Shown one piece after another: positions 43,890 to 52,528 of a DNA stretch of 64,000 nt (position 1 is its first letter; the number at the start of each line of letters is the position of its first letter). The position numbers and the translations under genes are program-made. The DNA comes from Clostridiales bacterium (lineage in GTDB: Bacteria > Bacillota > Clostridia > Oscillospirales > Acutalibacteraceae). Below the pieces are notes generated by a model, which made no database searches, had not been told where the DNA came from, and saw only the letters and a list, made by a program, of their open reading frames with translations. Location of the stretch: NCBI GenBank assembly GCA_021199275.1, contig JAJQIJ010000001.1, forward strand, positions 1-64,000, in the 5' to 3' direction.

Positions 43890-45713
43890 ATGTCGGATAA
43901 AGAAAAAGACCTTGAACAGGGGCAGGAAACGGCAGAAACTGCCGAAAAAGGCCAAAAAAAAGCTGACTCTGTAAAGGAATCAAAAAAAGTCAAAAAGGCG
44001 AAAGTAAAAAAGGAAGCTGCGGAAGACGATTTGTTTACTGGCGGCTCCATTTCGGGTAAAGAAAAGAAAAAGAAGCCCAAAGCCGCGTTAAAGAAAAAGC
44101 AAAAAACACCTGAACAGCTTGCAAAAAGCAAGGCGCGCCGGGCAAAGATTTTTTCTAAAAGAAATGTTAAAATTTTCAAGTCTGTCACAGCGGCCGTTAT
44201 AGTTATTGCAATACTTTTTGCATATGTTGCAACCGGCACGGTGCGCAAGGGCTTTGTGCATTCAACCCTGCAATGGACTACTTATTTAACCGGCGTTACC
44301 ATTGAAAGCGAAGACGGCGAAAAAATGAAGGTCCCGGTTTCAACATATAATTATTATTTCGCTATGACTTATAATAATTTGCAGTCAACCCAGTCTACAT
44401 ATGAATCATATGGGCTTGACCTTGAAACATATGGGCTTGACGTTGATTTTGACACTGCGCTTTCAAAACAAACCACAACCAATGACGACGGCGACGAAGT
44501 AACCTGGGCCGAATATTTGAAAGAGGAAGTTATTGAATCAATTCAATACACATATTCCTATTATATGGAAGCGGTTAAGGAAAACGGCGGCGAGGAGCCT
44601 GAAATAACCGAAGACCAGCAGACAGAGCTTGACGAAACGCTGGACGAATATAAAGAAACCGCCAACAGCTACGGCTATACTCTTTCCGGCTATCTTGTTC
44701 AGGCAATGGGCGCCGGTGTAACTGAAAATGTTTTCCGCCGTGAAGCAACGCGTTCATATATAGCCGAAAATTATGAAGAGGAATATTCCGAATCAACGGA
44801 AGACACCGAATATACAGACGAAGACATAGAAGCCTATAAAGACGAAAATGAAGACGAATTTCTGCGTGTTTCAGTGAAAATATTTGAAGCTGACACGGAA
44901 GACGACGCCAAGGCGTTTCTTGACGCGCTCCAAGACGACGGCTCTAATTTTGCCGAGCTTTGCGGCGAATATTCGTCAGACGACTTTTATAAAACATATT
45001 ATACTGAAGAGGAAGGCTCTTACACATATCTTTACATGACAAAGTCAAACTTTGAATCTCTTGGCTTTGCCATAGCCGCCGCAGACGAAGATGACGAAGA
45101 TTCTTACCCGGGGCTTGACTGGCTGTTCAGCGAAGACCGCCAGGCGGGCGACGCAAAGCAATATTCAACAACTGTTGTTTATGTTATTTCACCGGCAGAG
45201 TTCAGTGAAATGAAAGCCGTAAATGTGCGCCACATACTTATTACCCCTGAAACAGACGACGACGCTGATGCGGTTGACGCCACAGACGAACAGTGGGCAG
45301 CGGCTTACGAAAGCGCAGAGTCCATTTTGGAAGAATTTAACTCTTCAGACAAAACTTCAGACAGCTTTGCCGAACTTGCGGAAGAATACAGCGAAGACAC
45401 CGAATCCACTTCGTCAGGCTCAAGCGGCCTTTCCGGCGGGCTTTATGAAGATATTACGCCGGGCGAAATGATTGACACATTCAATTACTGGTGCTTCAGC
45501 GGGCATGAAGCAGGCGACACGGGCATTGTTAAGACATCATACGGCTACCATATTATGTATTTTGACAGCGAATCAGACACCGAAGTCTGGAAAATAGAAG
45601 CGCAGTCTGCGCTTGAAAGCACGGCTGAAACAGCGGTTGAAGATTCGTACACAGCTACTGTAAGCTGGTTTGGTTCCCGCTATTTTGAAATTGACACAGA
45701 TATAGACTATTAA
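43890..45713 (+). CDS. Membrane-anchored PpiC/PrsA-type peptidyl-prolyl isomerase, paralogue 2
   Basis: This 607-residue protein has a Lys/Glu-rich cytoplasmic tail, a transmembrane helix at about residues 92-115, an extracytoplasmic helical part and a parvulin domain from NVRHILITP near residue 445 to TSYGYHIMYF. The acidic loop is shorter than in paralogue 1, and the SSGSSGLSGGLYEDITPGEMI stretch is nearly the same, so the pair arose by duplication. It likely folds secreted proteins at the outer face of the membrane. GAGGGAAGC precedes the ATG. A terminator follows. Confidence 0.88.
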   Translation: MSDKEKDLEQGQETAETAEKGQKKADSVKESKKVKKAKVKKEAAEDDLFTGGSISGKEKKKKPKAALKKKQKTPEQLAKSKARRAKIFSKRNVKIFKSVTAAVIVIAILFAYVATGTVRKGFVHSTLQWTTYLTGVTIESEDGEKMKVPVSTYNYYFAMTYNNLQSTQSTYESYGLDLETYGLDVDFDTALSKQTTTNDDGDEVTWAEYLKEEVIESIQYTYSYYMEAVKENGGEEPEITEDQQTELDETLDEYKETANSYGYTLSGYLVQAMGAGVTENVFRREATRSYIAENYEEEYSESTEDTEYTDEDIEAYKDENEDEFLRVSVKIFEADTEDDAKAFLDALQDDGSNFAELCGEYSSDDFYKTYYTEEEGSYTYLYMTKSNFESLGFAIAAADEDDEDSYPGLDWLFSEDRQAGDAKQYSTTVVYVISPAEFSEMKAVNVRHILITPETDDDADAVDATDEQWAAAYESAESILEEFNSSDKTSDSFAELAEEYSEDTESTSSGSSGLSGGLYEDITPGEMIDTFNYWCFSGHEAGDTGIVKTSYGYHIMYFDSESDTEVWKIEAQSALESTAETAVEDSYTATVSWFGSRYFEIDTDIDY

Positions 45714-45721
45714 TCAAAATC

Positions 45722-45750
45722 GGGGGCTGTTTTACGGCCCCCTTTTTATT
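45722..45750 (+). terminator. Rho-independent terminator of the PpiC genes
   Basis: GGGGGC and GGCCCCC form a stem around TGTTTTAC, followed by TTTTTATTT, directly after the second PpiC stop. Confidence 0.9.
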
Positions 45751-45787
45751 TAAAATTTTCTTTACAGCAGTGTGGGGGGGTGAAGCC

Positions 45788-46027
45788 GTGGCGTCTAATA
45801 TTGACATAGAACGAATGAAAGAAAATATATCACGCCTTACGGCTGCGCTTGAAGACGTTAATTTTGAATGCCAGCGCTTGGAAATAATTAATTCAAACCT
45901 TGATTTGCAGCTAAAGGAAGTTAACCGTGAGCTAAACAGAAACATAGCTGTATTGCAGGCGCTTGAAGATGAAAATGAAAGTTTAAAAAAACAGCTTGCA
46001 CAGCTGAAAGAAAAAAATAACGGGTGA
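45788..46027 (+). CDS. Small coiled-coil protein of unknown function
   Basis: This 79-residue protein is almost wholly a heptad coiled coil, from about residue 12 to 75, with SNLDLQLKEVNRELNRNIAV and LEDENESLKKQLAQLKEKN. GTG at 45788 follows GGGGGGTGA at a spacing of about 4 nt; a longer GTG at 45770 would leave no binding site. Its stop overlaps the start of the next gene (GTGA), so it is coupled to a fumarase-type beta subunit. No known domain is seen; a structural or regulatory partner of that enzyme is a guess. Confidence 0.7.
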   Translation: MASNIDIERMKENISRLTAALEDVNFECQRLEIINSNLDLQLKEVNRELNRNIAVLQALEDENESLKKQLAQLKEKNNG

Positions 46028-46563
46028 AAGCTTTGGAATACAGCGTCAATTCATCAGAACTGAAAAACTATATAACAAATTTTCGTGCAGGAGACCGTGT
46101 TTTCCTTTCCGGCAGGGTGTACACGTCAAGAGACGCGGCGCACAAACGCATTTGCAATGCTATTGAAAATAATCAGCCGCTGCCTTACGACTTAAACGGC
46201 GCGGTGATTTATTATGCCGGCCCAACCCCTGCGCCGGGCAATTTGGCTGTCGGCGCATGCGGCCCCACCACTTCCGGCAGAATGGACAGTTACACGCCCC
46301 GCCTGCTTGATTTGGGCGTTATAGCCACTATAGGCAAGGGCGAAAGAAACGCCGCCGTAATTGATTCAATAGTAAAAAACGGGGCTGTTTATCTTTGCGC
46401 AATAGGCGGCGCGGGCGCGCTTGCTGCTAAATGTATAAAATCATGCCGTGTTATTGCTTATGAAGATTTGGGCTGCGAGTCTGTAAAAGAGCTGCAATTT
46501 GAAAATTTCCCGCTGACTGTTGCGATTGACAGCACAGGCGGCAATATTTTTGACAGGAAATAA
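46024..46563 (+). CDS. Fumarase/tartrate dehydratase beta subunit-like protein
   Basis: This 179-residue protein matches the C-terminal (beta) domain of class I iron-sulfur fumarases and tartrate dehydratase: RVFLSGRVYTSRDAAHKRI, YYAGPTPAPG, CGPTTSGRMDSY and GKGERNA, plus AIGGAGALAAK. The alpha subunit that carries the [4Fe-4S] cluster is not next to it; the upstream gene is a coiled-coil protein. The GTG start overlaps that gene's stop. Whether an alpha subunit elsewhere completes the enzyme cannot be seen. Confidence 0.85.
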   Translation: MKALEYSVNSSELKNYITNFRAGDRVFLSGRVYTSRDAAHKRICNAIENNQPLPYDLNGAVIYYAGPTPAPGNLAVGACGPTTSGRMDSYTPRLLDLGVIATIGKGERNAAVIDSIVKNGAVYLCAIGGAGALAAKCIKSCRVIAYEDLGCESVKELQFENFPLTVAIDSTGGNIFDRK

Positions 46564-46622
46564 CTTTTGCCATTTTACCAAGTCAAAAGTCCACGCTGAA
46601 CTTTCCAAACTTATTGAAACTG

Positions 46623-46662
46623 AAAAAGCCCTGCGGCTCGTAAGAGCCGCAGGGCTTTAATA
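46623..46662. terminator. Terminator after the fumarase beta subunit gene
   Basis: AAAGCCCTGCGGCTC and GAGCCGCAGGGCTTT form a perfect 15-bp stem with a GTAA loop. T-rich flanks are found on both strands, more on the minus side. Confidence 0.85.
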
Positions 46663-46680
46663 ATGCAAAAGTTTATTTTT

Positions 46681-46809
46681 ACTTAGGCGGAATGTTGCCC
46701 GCCTCGTAAAGCTTCGGGGTCCGACTTTTAATCAGCGGCGAGTACAATTTCCCGCCGGAGGGGCGGCAGCGGCTGTCACCCCGCGTTGAATCACGGCAAG
46801 CCGTTATTG
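46681..46809 (+). repeat. Structured intergenic repeat, copy E
   Basis: It holds GTCCGACTTTTAATCAGCGG, AGTACAATTTCCCGCCGG, GGCGGCAGCGGCTGTCACCC and CGTTGAATCACGGCAAGC in the same order as copy D, with more changes. It lies between the terminator and the membrane protein gene. Confidence 0.8.
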
Positions 46810-46838
46810 CACAGCGTCAGCCGGCCGGAAATTCAGCC

Positions 46839-47552
46839 TTACTCAGAGTCGCTGCTGTCTGTTTGCAGCGAGCTGATTATGTCTGAAATGCTCTTTTGAT
46901 TGAGCTGTGACACCTTGTTGTATTGAACTGTTTCATCGTCTTCGATTTCAGTTCCGTTTTCTTCAATCAATGTAAGCTTTAACGCGTCGCCGGAAATTGA
47001 ATATTTGTAAGTTACTTCCTGCCCGGTCAGCGTGTTGATAAGAGTCAGCGTGTTGGGCGTTGCCGTGTATTGGCCTGAAAAGTTATATGATGAAATATAG
47101 GAATCATATGTGCCGTCTTCATTAAATACATATGCTGACAGCCCGGGCGCAGAATCGCTTTCCCAGTTGCCAACCAAGTCTGCCTTGCTGTTTTTAATTA
47201 CGCTGGCGGTATATGTAAACGGGTTATCCTGCGTTTTTATGGCAATGCCGCCGAAAACAGCCGCAAATAAAACCACAACAGCAGCCACGGCAATAATTAT
47301 TGCCTTTTGCACTTTAGTCAGCTTTAAGCGCTTTTTCGGGGGCTTTTCAGCTGCTTTGGCGCCGGGGTCTGTGCTTTTTGCAGCTGCTTCGCCGCTATTT
47401 TTGGCTTCGCTTATATCGTTTTCAATGTCTTCATCAATGCTTTTAGCAATGTCTTCGTCAATTTCGCTTTGAGTCATGTTTCTTTGTTTAGTGCTTTTGA
47501 TGATTTCATCAATAGTTTTGTCGATGTCGTTAAGATTATCGTGTTTGTCCAT
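46839..47552 (-). CDS. Membrane protein of unknown function with extracytoplasmic beta domain
   Basis: This 237-residue protein has a charged cytoplasmic N-terminus, a transmembrane helix at about residues 82-107, and a small C-terminal beta-rich domain (LVGNWESDSAPGLSAYVF, GTYDSYISSYNFSGQY) similar to lipocalin-like or DUF5640-like domains. I do not recognise it as a named family. It starts at the stop of prs with one base overlap (TAATG), so it is co-transcribed with it. No enzymatic residue is seen. Confidence 0.7.
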   Translation of the reverse strand: MDKHDNLNDIDKTIDEIIKSTKQRNMTQSEIDEDIAKSIDEDIENDISEAKNSGEAAAKSTDPGAKAAEKPPKKRLKLTKVQKAIIIAVAAVVVLFAAVFGGIAIKTQDNPFTYTASVIKNSKADLVGNWESDSAPGLSAYVFNEDGTYDSYISSYNFSGQYTATPNTLTLINTLTGQEVTYKYSISGDALKLTLIEENGTEIEDDETVQYNKVSQLNQKSISDIISSLQTDSSDSE

Positions 47553-48727
47553 TAATCTTTCAGTCCATTCTTTCTTAAAATTATATCAATTTTCTCAGAC
47601 GGGTCAAGCAGTGAGCTTACCGAGAGATCATGATTAAGTGTATCAAGGAAATATGCTATGAACTTTGAAAGCTCAACAGAACAATACCATTCCCTTGAAA
47701 GCAGCTCGGGCGTTTGGTAAATACCGTTTGTGGTAAACACCTTTTCAAACAGGCCGTCTTTATATGCCTTGTCAAATATTTCAAGCCCGTTGCAGAAAAG
47801 CCCGAACGCAGTGCAGACAAAAATTCTTGCGGCGCCCAGAGCCTTGAGCTTGTTTGCCACTTCAAGCATTGATTCGCCCGAAGAAATCATGTCGTCAACA
47901 ATTATAATGTCTTTGCCTTTGACTGAATCGCCCAGATACTGGTGTTCAACAATGGGGTTTCTGCCGTCTACTACTTTAGTATAATCACGGCGCTTATAAA
48001 ACATTCCCAATTTTACGCCCAGCGATGTTGCAAAAAATATGCACCTGTGCATTGCGCCCTCGTCAGGCGATATAATCATAAGATGCTCCGGGTCAACCTT
48101 AAGGTCTGACACGTTGTTTACAATTGCTTTAATCATTTGGTAAGCCGGCATAACGTTTTCAAATGATTTGTGCGGAATTGAATTTTGCACCCTTTGGTCA
48201 TGCGCGTCAAACGTTATAATGTTTTCAACGCCAAGCTGCACAAGCTCCTGCAAAGCCATTGCGCAGTCAAGCGACTCACGGCTGGCACGCTTGTGCTGCC
48301 TGCCCTCATAAAGCATTGGCATAATAACGGAAATTCTTTTTGCTTTTGACGACGCGGCTGAAATAACGCGCTTTAAGTCTGCAAAATGGTCGTCAGGCGA
48401 CTTGGGCACTTCCATGCCGTACATTTTATATGTAACGCTGTGGTTAAAGCAGTCTGTTAAAATATATAAATCATAGCCCCTTACGGAATTGTTTATAACA
48501 GCCTTGCTTTCGCCGCTGCCGAAACGCGGGTTTGAAATGTCAATAATATAGTTTTCACGCTGGTAGCCGTAAAAAGCTATGGTGCCATGGTGTTCTATTG
48601 CCTGCTCTTTGCGCCATTTGACAATATAGTCGTTTACTTTTTTCGCCATGGTTTCACACCCGGGCATAGCTATAATCCCGAGCGGGCCGTAAGGAATTGA
48701 TTCCACATATTGAGTTAATCTTGGCAT
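47552..48727 (-). CDS. prs: Ribose-phosphate pyrophosphokinase (clostridial long form)
   Basis: This 391-residue enzyme makes PRPP from ribose-5-phosphate and ATP. It has the PRPP-binding loop IIVDDMISSGESM, and VIMPMLYEGRQHKRASRESL and FDAHDQRVQNSIP as substrate-binding regions. It is about 75 residues longer than the classical 315-residue form, as in many Clostridia. A long leader precedes it. It shares the transcript with the membrane protein gene at its end. Confidence 0.92.
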   Translation of the reverse strand: MPRLTQYVESIPYGPLGIIAMPGCETMAKKVNDYIVKWRKEQAIEHHGTIAFYGYQRENYIIDISNPRFGSGESKAVINNSVRGYDLYILTDCFNHSVTYKMYGMEVPKSPDDHFADLKRVISAASSKAKRISVIMPMLYEGRQHKRASRESLDCAMALQELVQLGVENIITFDAHDQRVQNSIPHKSFENVMPAYQMIKAIVNNVSDLKVDPEHLMIISPDEGAMHRCIFFATSLGVKLGMFYKRRDYTKVVDGRNPIVEHQYLGDSVKGKDIIIVDDMISSGESMLEVANKLKALGAARIFVCTAFGLFCNGLEIFDKAYKDGLFEKVFTTNGIYQTPELLSREWYCSVELSKFIAYFLDTLNHDLSVSSLLDPSEKIDIILRKNGLKD

Positions 48728-49003
48728 TTTAAAAGCCTTTCTGCCCAGTTATTAATTTTTAAATTTTCGCCTGCGGGCACAGGCAAAAACCAATAAATTA
48801 TCTGCCTGTGCTTCAGTGATGACTTGAAATTTTAAACATACAGCACCTTTCTCTTGTTTAAATTAACCGGCGCCGAGCCGTAAGCAGAGTGTGTTTTGAA
48901 TTGGCTGATTTGCCTTTGCTCTGCGTTAAAAAGCCTTGAAATGCCGTAAGAAAAACGCGGTGTAATTACTTGCGGCAAAGCGCTTTGCCCCAGTCATAAT
49001 GGT
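48728..49003 (-). other. Leader of prs, no recognised element
   Basis: It holds an inverted repeat GCACAGGC/GCCTGTGC (minus strand) 19 nt apart and no other gene. No riboswitch core was recognised. Confidence 0.4.
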
Positions 49004-49033
49004 ATTTTACAACATTAGCCCCTTATTTGTAAA
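49004..49033 (-). promoter_or_regulatory. SigA-type promoter of prs
   Basis: On the minus strand, TTTACA and TAAAAT are separated by 18 bp, with a leader of about 275 nt. Confidence 0.6.
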
Positions 49034-49097
49034 CACTTAATTTTACTTTTTACTGAATTGTAATTATTTTTCATAATAATACACAAAAATTATTTAA

Positions 49098-49153
49098 ATT
49101 TCAGTTAAAAAATATATCTTTTATTATTTCAGTTAAAAAACATATCTTCTATT
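49098..49153 (+). repeat. 28-bp tandem duplication at the 3' end of the YfhO-like gene
   Basis: Two 28-bp units, each starting ATTTCAGTTAAAAAA, are adjacent with two differences. The second (plus strand) holds the stop codon of the YfhO-like gene. Confidence 0.85.
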
Positions 49154-52100
49154 TAATTGCCAAAAGCTCTGGTTTCGGTTTTTTTTGCGCATATAAATGT
49201 AAACGCCGCCCAAAGCTATGGCCGCCGCTGTCGAAAGCGCCGCGCCAGCCGCTGCGCCGCGCGGTGTATATTTAAATTTAACGGTGTGTTCACCGGGCTT
49301 GAGCATTATTCCCAGCTGGCATGAGCCTATTTCAAAGGTTTCAGCCTTTTCACCGTCAACATAAACGCTCCAGCCCTCGTCATAGGGAATAGATGTGTAT
49401 AAAACGCAGTTTTCCACGGCGGTCAGAGTGCCTTCAATTGAGGTGTTTGAATAATCTGTAATGCTTAAAGCACCGCTCAAAAGTGAGGCATAGCCCAGTT
49501 CAAAAACAGCTTGATTTAAGGTGTAGGCATAAATTGTAAAGCTGCCGGAACTTTCACAGTCAGCGCAGTTAAGCGAAATTACCGCCTGTTCGCCCGCGGC
49601 AAAATAGCCCAAATCAAGTATATAAGGCGTGTCAAGCTGCTGGTTTATTTCACCCTGCGGCGTTGCCACGGAAATGCTTGAAACGTCAGACGAAGTCAGG
49701 TAAATATACATTTCCCCGTCGCTTACGGCAGTCAGCGTGATTTCACCGGCTGCGGAATATTCATAGTCAGCATAAAACCAATATGTGCCGTTTTCAGACA
49801 CTTCGTCTCCGCTGGCGTCTGTGTAGCAGCTTTCTGTATATTCAACATTGCTGAACACGCCCGAATAGCCCGATGCAAGCGCAAAAAAGTCTGACTGTAT
49901 TTCAAACGGGTTTCCCTCTTCTGTAACCCAGTTGAGAATAGATGAATTTGCGCAAAATGCAATCGGCATATAATAGTCGTTTTGATATACCACGGCAGAG
50001 CCGCTTTCGCTTTCATAACACCTGGTGTAAAGCTCGGTTGACGGGCGCGAATCTTCGCCGTTGTAAATCAGATATTTAATGTTGTACATCATGTTATACA
50101 CCGGCGTTTGGGTGTTATATGTGTAGCTGTTTATTCTGTTGCCATACATGCCAAGGCTGTATTGCAGCCCCGAATAAGCTTCATATGCCATTGATGAAAA
50201 TGTGCTCATGCCGCTGTAGCCGTAAAGACAGGGGTCCATTCTGGTGTTTAGCGAACATAATTCCATTCTGTAAAACGATTCGTCATTTTCTTCAACATAA
50301 TTAACGGCTTCGGTATATGTGTCGTAATTTTCAGTGTATGCGGTGTAGCTTTGGTTAAAATCAAACGCGCCGGTGTCTGCAATAATGACTTCGCAAAAAG
50401 CCAGCGCGCACACAAGCAGCCCCGACACCGCCCTTTGCACCTTGCCGCGTTTTATTATAAAGAGCACCGCAGCCCAGCAAATTATAAAAGCAAGCGACAC
50501 CCAAATGGTTTCGTCTGTCATTTTTTCTGTTGCAAGTTCCTGAGACACGGCAATTACGGCTATCCACCCCATGGCCACAAGCCCTATTTCCTTTATGCTT
50601 ACAGCCTTTATGTTTACAATTGCCTTGAATGCAATTATAAGCAAAATAAACGAATACATATATGAAAAACGGTAAGGCAGGTCATTTGGGAAATGGAAAG
50701 CATGCCAAATGAAATTTGCAATGTTGCAGTTAAAGCATACAAAGAAAAACACCAAAAGTCCGATATAGGCAAATTTTTCTCTTAGCTTTATATTTTTATT
50801 TATTACAAAAAGCGGCAGCGCAATTAAGGCTAAAATTGAACAATAGACATTTGGCAAAACATCATTTCCGCTGGAACGTATAGTGGTTTCAAGCGCGGCA
50901 AAATGACTTTCAATGAAGTCCAAAGCCGAAAAATAGCTTGACACATAAGACGGAAAGCTGTCAGATGTGGCGCTGCAGCCTGAAAGGATATATACAACCG
51001 GCAGCAGCACAAATGCGCACAGCACGCCCGCCAGCAGCGACGAAAGCGCAAATCTTATGCCGCTTGACAAAAAGCGGCTGCTTTTTAGCCTGCGCCAAAA
51101 AGAAAGCTTTTCTTTTTGCAAGGCCTTTCTTTTTGTAATGGCAAAATCGCCGGCAATAAGAAAATATGCAAGAAAATAAAGAATGCAGAAAATGCACATC
51201 ATGTAACCCATGTAATAGTTTGAAATAAACATAATTATAAGAGTTACGGTGTATAAAACGCATTTTTTTTCATTAATTATTTTTTCAATTCCAAGCGCGG
51301 CAAACGGCAGCAGAAACATGGCGTCAAGCCACATTATGTTCCAAAAATATGCCAGAAAATAAGCCGAAAACGCATAAAAAACGCCGAAAGCGGCGCTCAG
51401 CGGCGAATGCTTGCCCTGACTTGCTTTTAAATAATAGCTGAAAGAGCCGGCAGACAGCATGCATTTCACCAGCACAAGAAATGAAATGGCATATGGCATT
51501 TGTTCCCTGTCAAAAAGGAAAATCAGCGCGGTAAGCGGGCTTGAAAGATAGTTGAAATAATTGCCCAAAAAGCTTGAGCCGCCGCCGGAAGTCCAGCTGT
51601 AAAAAAAGCTTTCGCCGCCTGTAACCCTGTCATAAAGCTCTACAAAAAGCGGGCCGTACTGGTGGTATAAGTCCATGCGCAGCACCGTGGTGTCTCCAAA
51701 CGGAAACACGCTGAACACAAGATATATGAAAAGCATGGCGCACGCAGCAATTAAAACAGACAAAATTACAAACCTGTTTTTGTAAAATATAGCATAGCTT
51801 TTGCCGCCGTTATAAACAGCGGCGTCTTTCAAAGATTCAAAAATGAAAACCTTAGAAACGGCATAGTTTATTATGAACACCATAAGAAAGGCAAGCAGCC
51901 AGGCGGTGAAATCATAAAGCCCCAGCTTGCTGCAAAACACAACTCTCATGGCTTCATATATTAACAAATGAATTCCGGCGTTTAGCACGCTTAATATTAT
52001 TTGCCTTGGCAGCGTGCTGACTGAATGCCGGGCGAACACATAAAATTTTTGCAGCAAAAACAAAACTATTTCGGCAATTATGAAACCGGCGGCGCAGGAA

Positions 52101-52267
52101 AAAGCCGTGCTCAGCCCAATGAATGTTTTTAAAAACTGCTTTGCCGCAATAAGCGCAAAAAACGAAATCAGCATGGCACCGCTGTATTTGACGCTTTCAG
52201 CGTTTATTATTTTGTTTGCCTTGTAATTTGCTTTGCAAATTTTTCTTTCACATAATTTATTTTCCAT
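49133..52267 (-). CDS. GtrA-like domain fused to a YfhO-family membrane protein
   Basis: This 1044-residue membrane protein has about 16 helices. Residues about 30-160 resemble a four-helix GtrA flippase: KYSGAMLISFFALIAAKQFL, and YDFTAWLLAFLMVFIINYAV before SKVFIFE. Then a YfhO domain (from about 175) has FPFGDTTVLRMDLYHQYGPL, SFFYSWTSGGGSSFLGNYFN and SPLTALIFLF. A C-terminal extracytoplasmic beta region of about 350 residues is followed by a final helix and basic tail. YfhO proteins are GT-C-fold enzymes involved in glycosylating teichoic acid or lipids; GtrA moves undecaprenyl-sugars across the membrane. ATG at 52267 follows AAGGGTGCG. Confidence 0.85.
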   Translation of the reverse strand: MENKLCERKICKANYKANKIINAESVKYSGAMLISFFALIAAKQFLKTFIGLSTAFSCAAGFIIAEIVLFLLQKFYVFARHSVSTLPRQIILSVLNAGIHLLIYEAMRVVFCSKLGLYDFTAWLLAFLMVFIINYAVSKVFIFESLKDAAVYNGGKSYAIFYKNRFVILSVLIAACAMLFIYLVFSVFPFGDTTVLRMDLYHQYGPLFVELYDRVTGGESFFYSWTSGGGSSFLGNYFNYLSSPLTALIFLFDREQMPYAISFLVLVKCMLSAGSFSYYLKASQGKHSPLSAAFGVFYAFSAYFLAYFWNIMWLDAMFLLPFAALGIEKIINEKKCVLYTVTLIIMFISNYYMGYMMCIFCILYFLAYFLIAGDFAITKRKALQKEKLSFWRRLKSSRFLSSGIRFALSSLLAGVLCAFVLLPVVYILSGCSATSDSFPSYVSSYFSALDFIESHFAALETTIRSSGNDVLPNVYCSILALIALPLFVINKNIKLREKFAYIGLLVFFFVCFNCNIANFIWHAFHFPNDLPYRFSYMYSFILLIIAFKAIVNIKAVSIKEIGLVAMGWIAVIAVSQELATEKMTDETIWVSLAFIICWAAVLFIIKRGKVQRAVSGLLVCALAFCEVIIADTGAFDFNQSYTAYTENYDTYTEAVNYVEENDESFYRMELCSLNTRMDPCLYGYSGMSTFSSMAYEAYSGLQYSLGMYGNRINSYTYNTQTPVYNMMYNIKYLIYNGEDSRPSTELYTRCYESESGSAVVYQNDYYMPIAFCANSSILNWVTEEGNPFEIQSDFFALASGYSGVFSNVEYTESCYTDASGDEVSENGTYWFYADYEYSAAGEITLTAVSDGEMYIYLTSSDVSSISVATPQGEINQQLDTPYILDLGYFAAGEQAVISLNCADCESSGSFTIYAYTLNQAVFELGYASLLSGALSITDYSNTSIEGTLTAVENCVLYTSIPYDEGWSVYVDGEKAETFEIGSCQLGIMLKPGEHTVKFKYTPRGAAAGAALSTAAAIALGGVYIYMRKKNRNQSFWQLNRRYVF

Positions 52268-52416
52268 ATTTTTCGCACCCTTGCGCTGTGCGCGCATTTT
52301 TATTACAACTGCCCTAAAGCCCGCATTTTTGCCGGAAACGGCGCCATGTTAATCGGCGAAAGCAGTAAGGCGAAAGCGCAGGCAAACGGCAGTTCCTTTA
52401 TTTTTTCTGTTATTAA

Positions 52417-52445
52417 ATAATAACATAATAAGTAACTTACTTCAA
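52417..52445 (-). promoter_or_regulatory. SigA-type promoter of the GtrA-YfhO gene
   Basis: On the minus strand, TTGAAG and TATTAT are separated by 17 bp, about 150 nt before the start codon. Confidence 0.65.
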
Positions 52446-52482
52446 CACATTTTACGCCATTGGGCAAATAATTTTTATTGCT

Positions 52483-52512
52483 GTAATAATTTCGGACAAG
52501 ATTTCATATATC
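52483..52512 (+). promoter_or_regulatory. Putative SigE promoter of the spoIIIA operon
   Basis: GTAATAAT, 14 bp, then CATATATC. This is like SigE sites (-35 like KMATATT, -10 like CATACAWT). The -10 lies 16 nt before the start codon, which is short for a leader but usable. Confidence 0.5.
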
Positions 52513-52528
52513 TTACTGAGGTGGAAAT

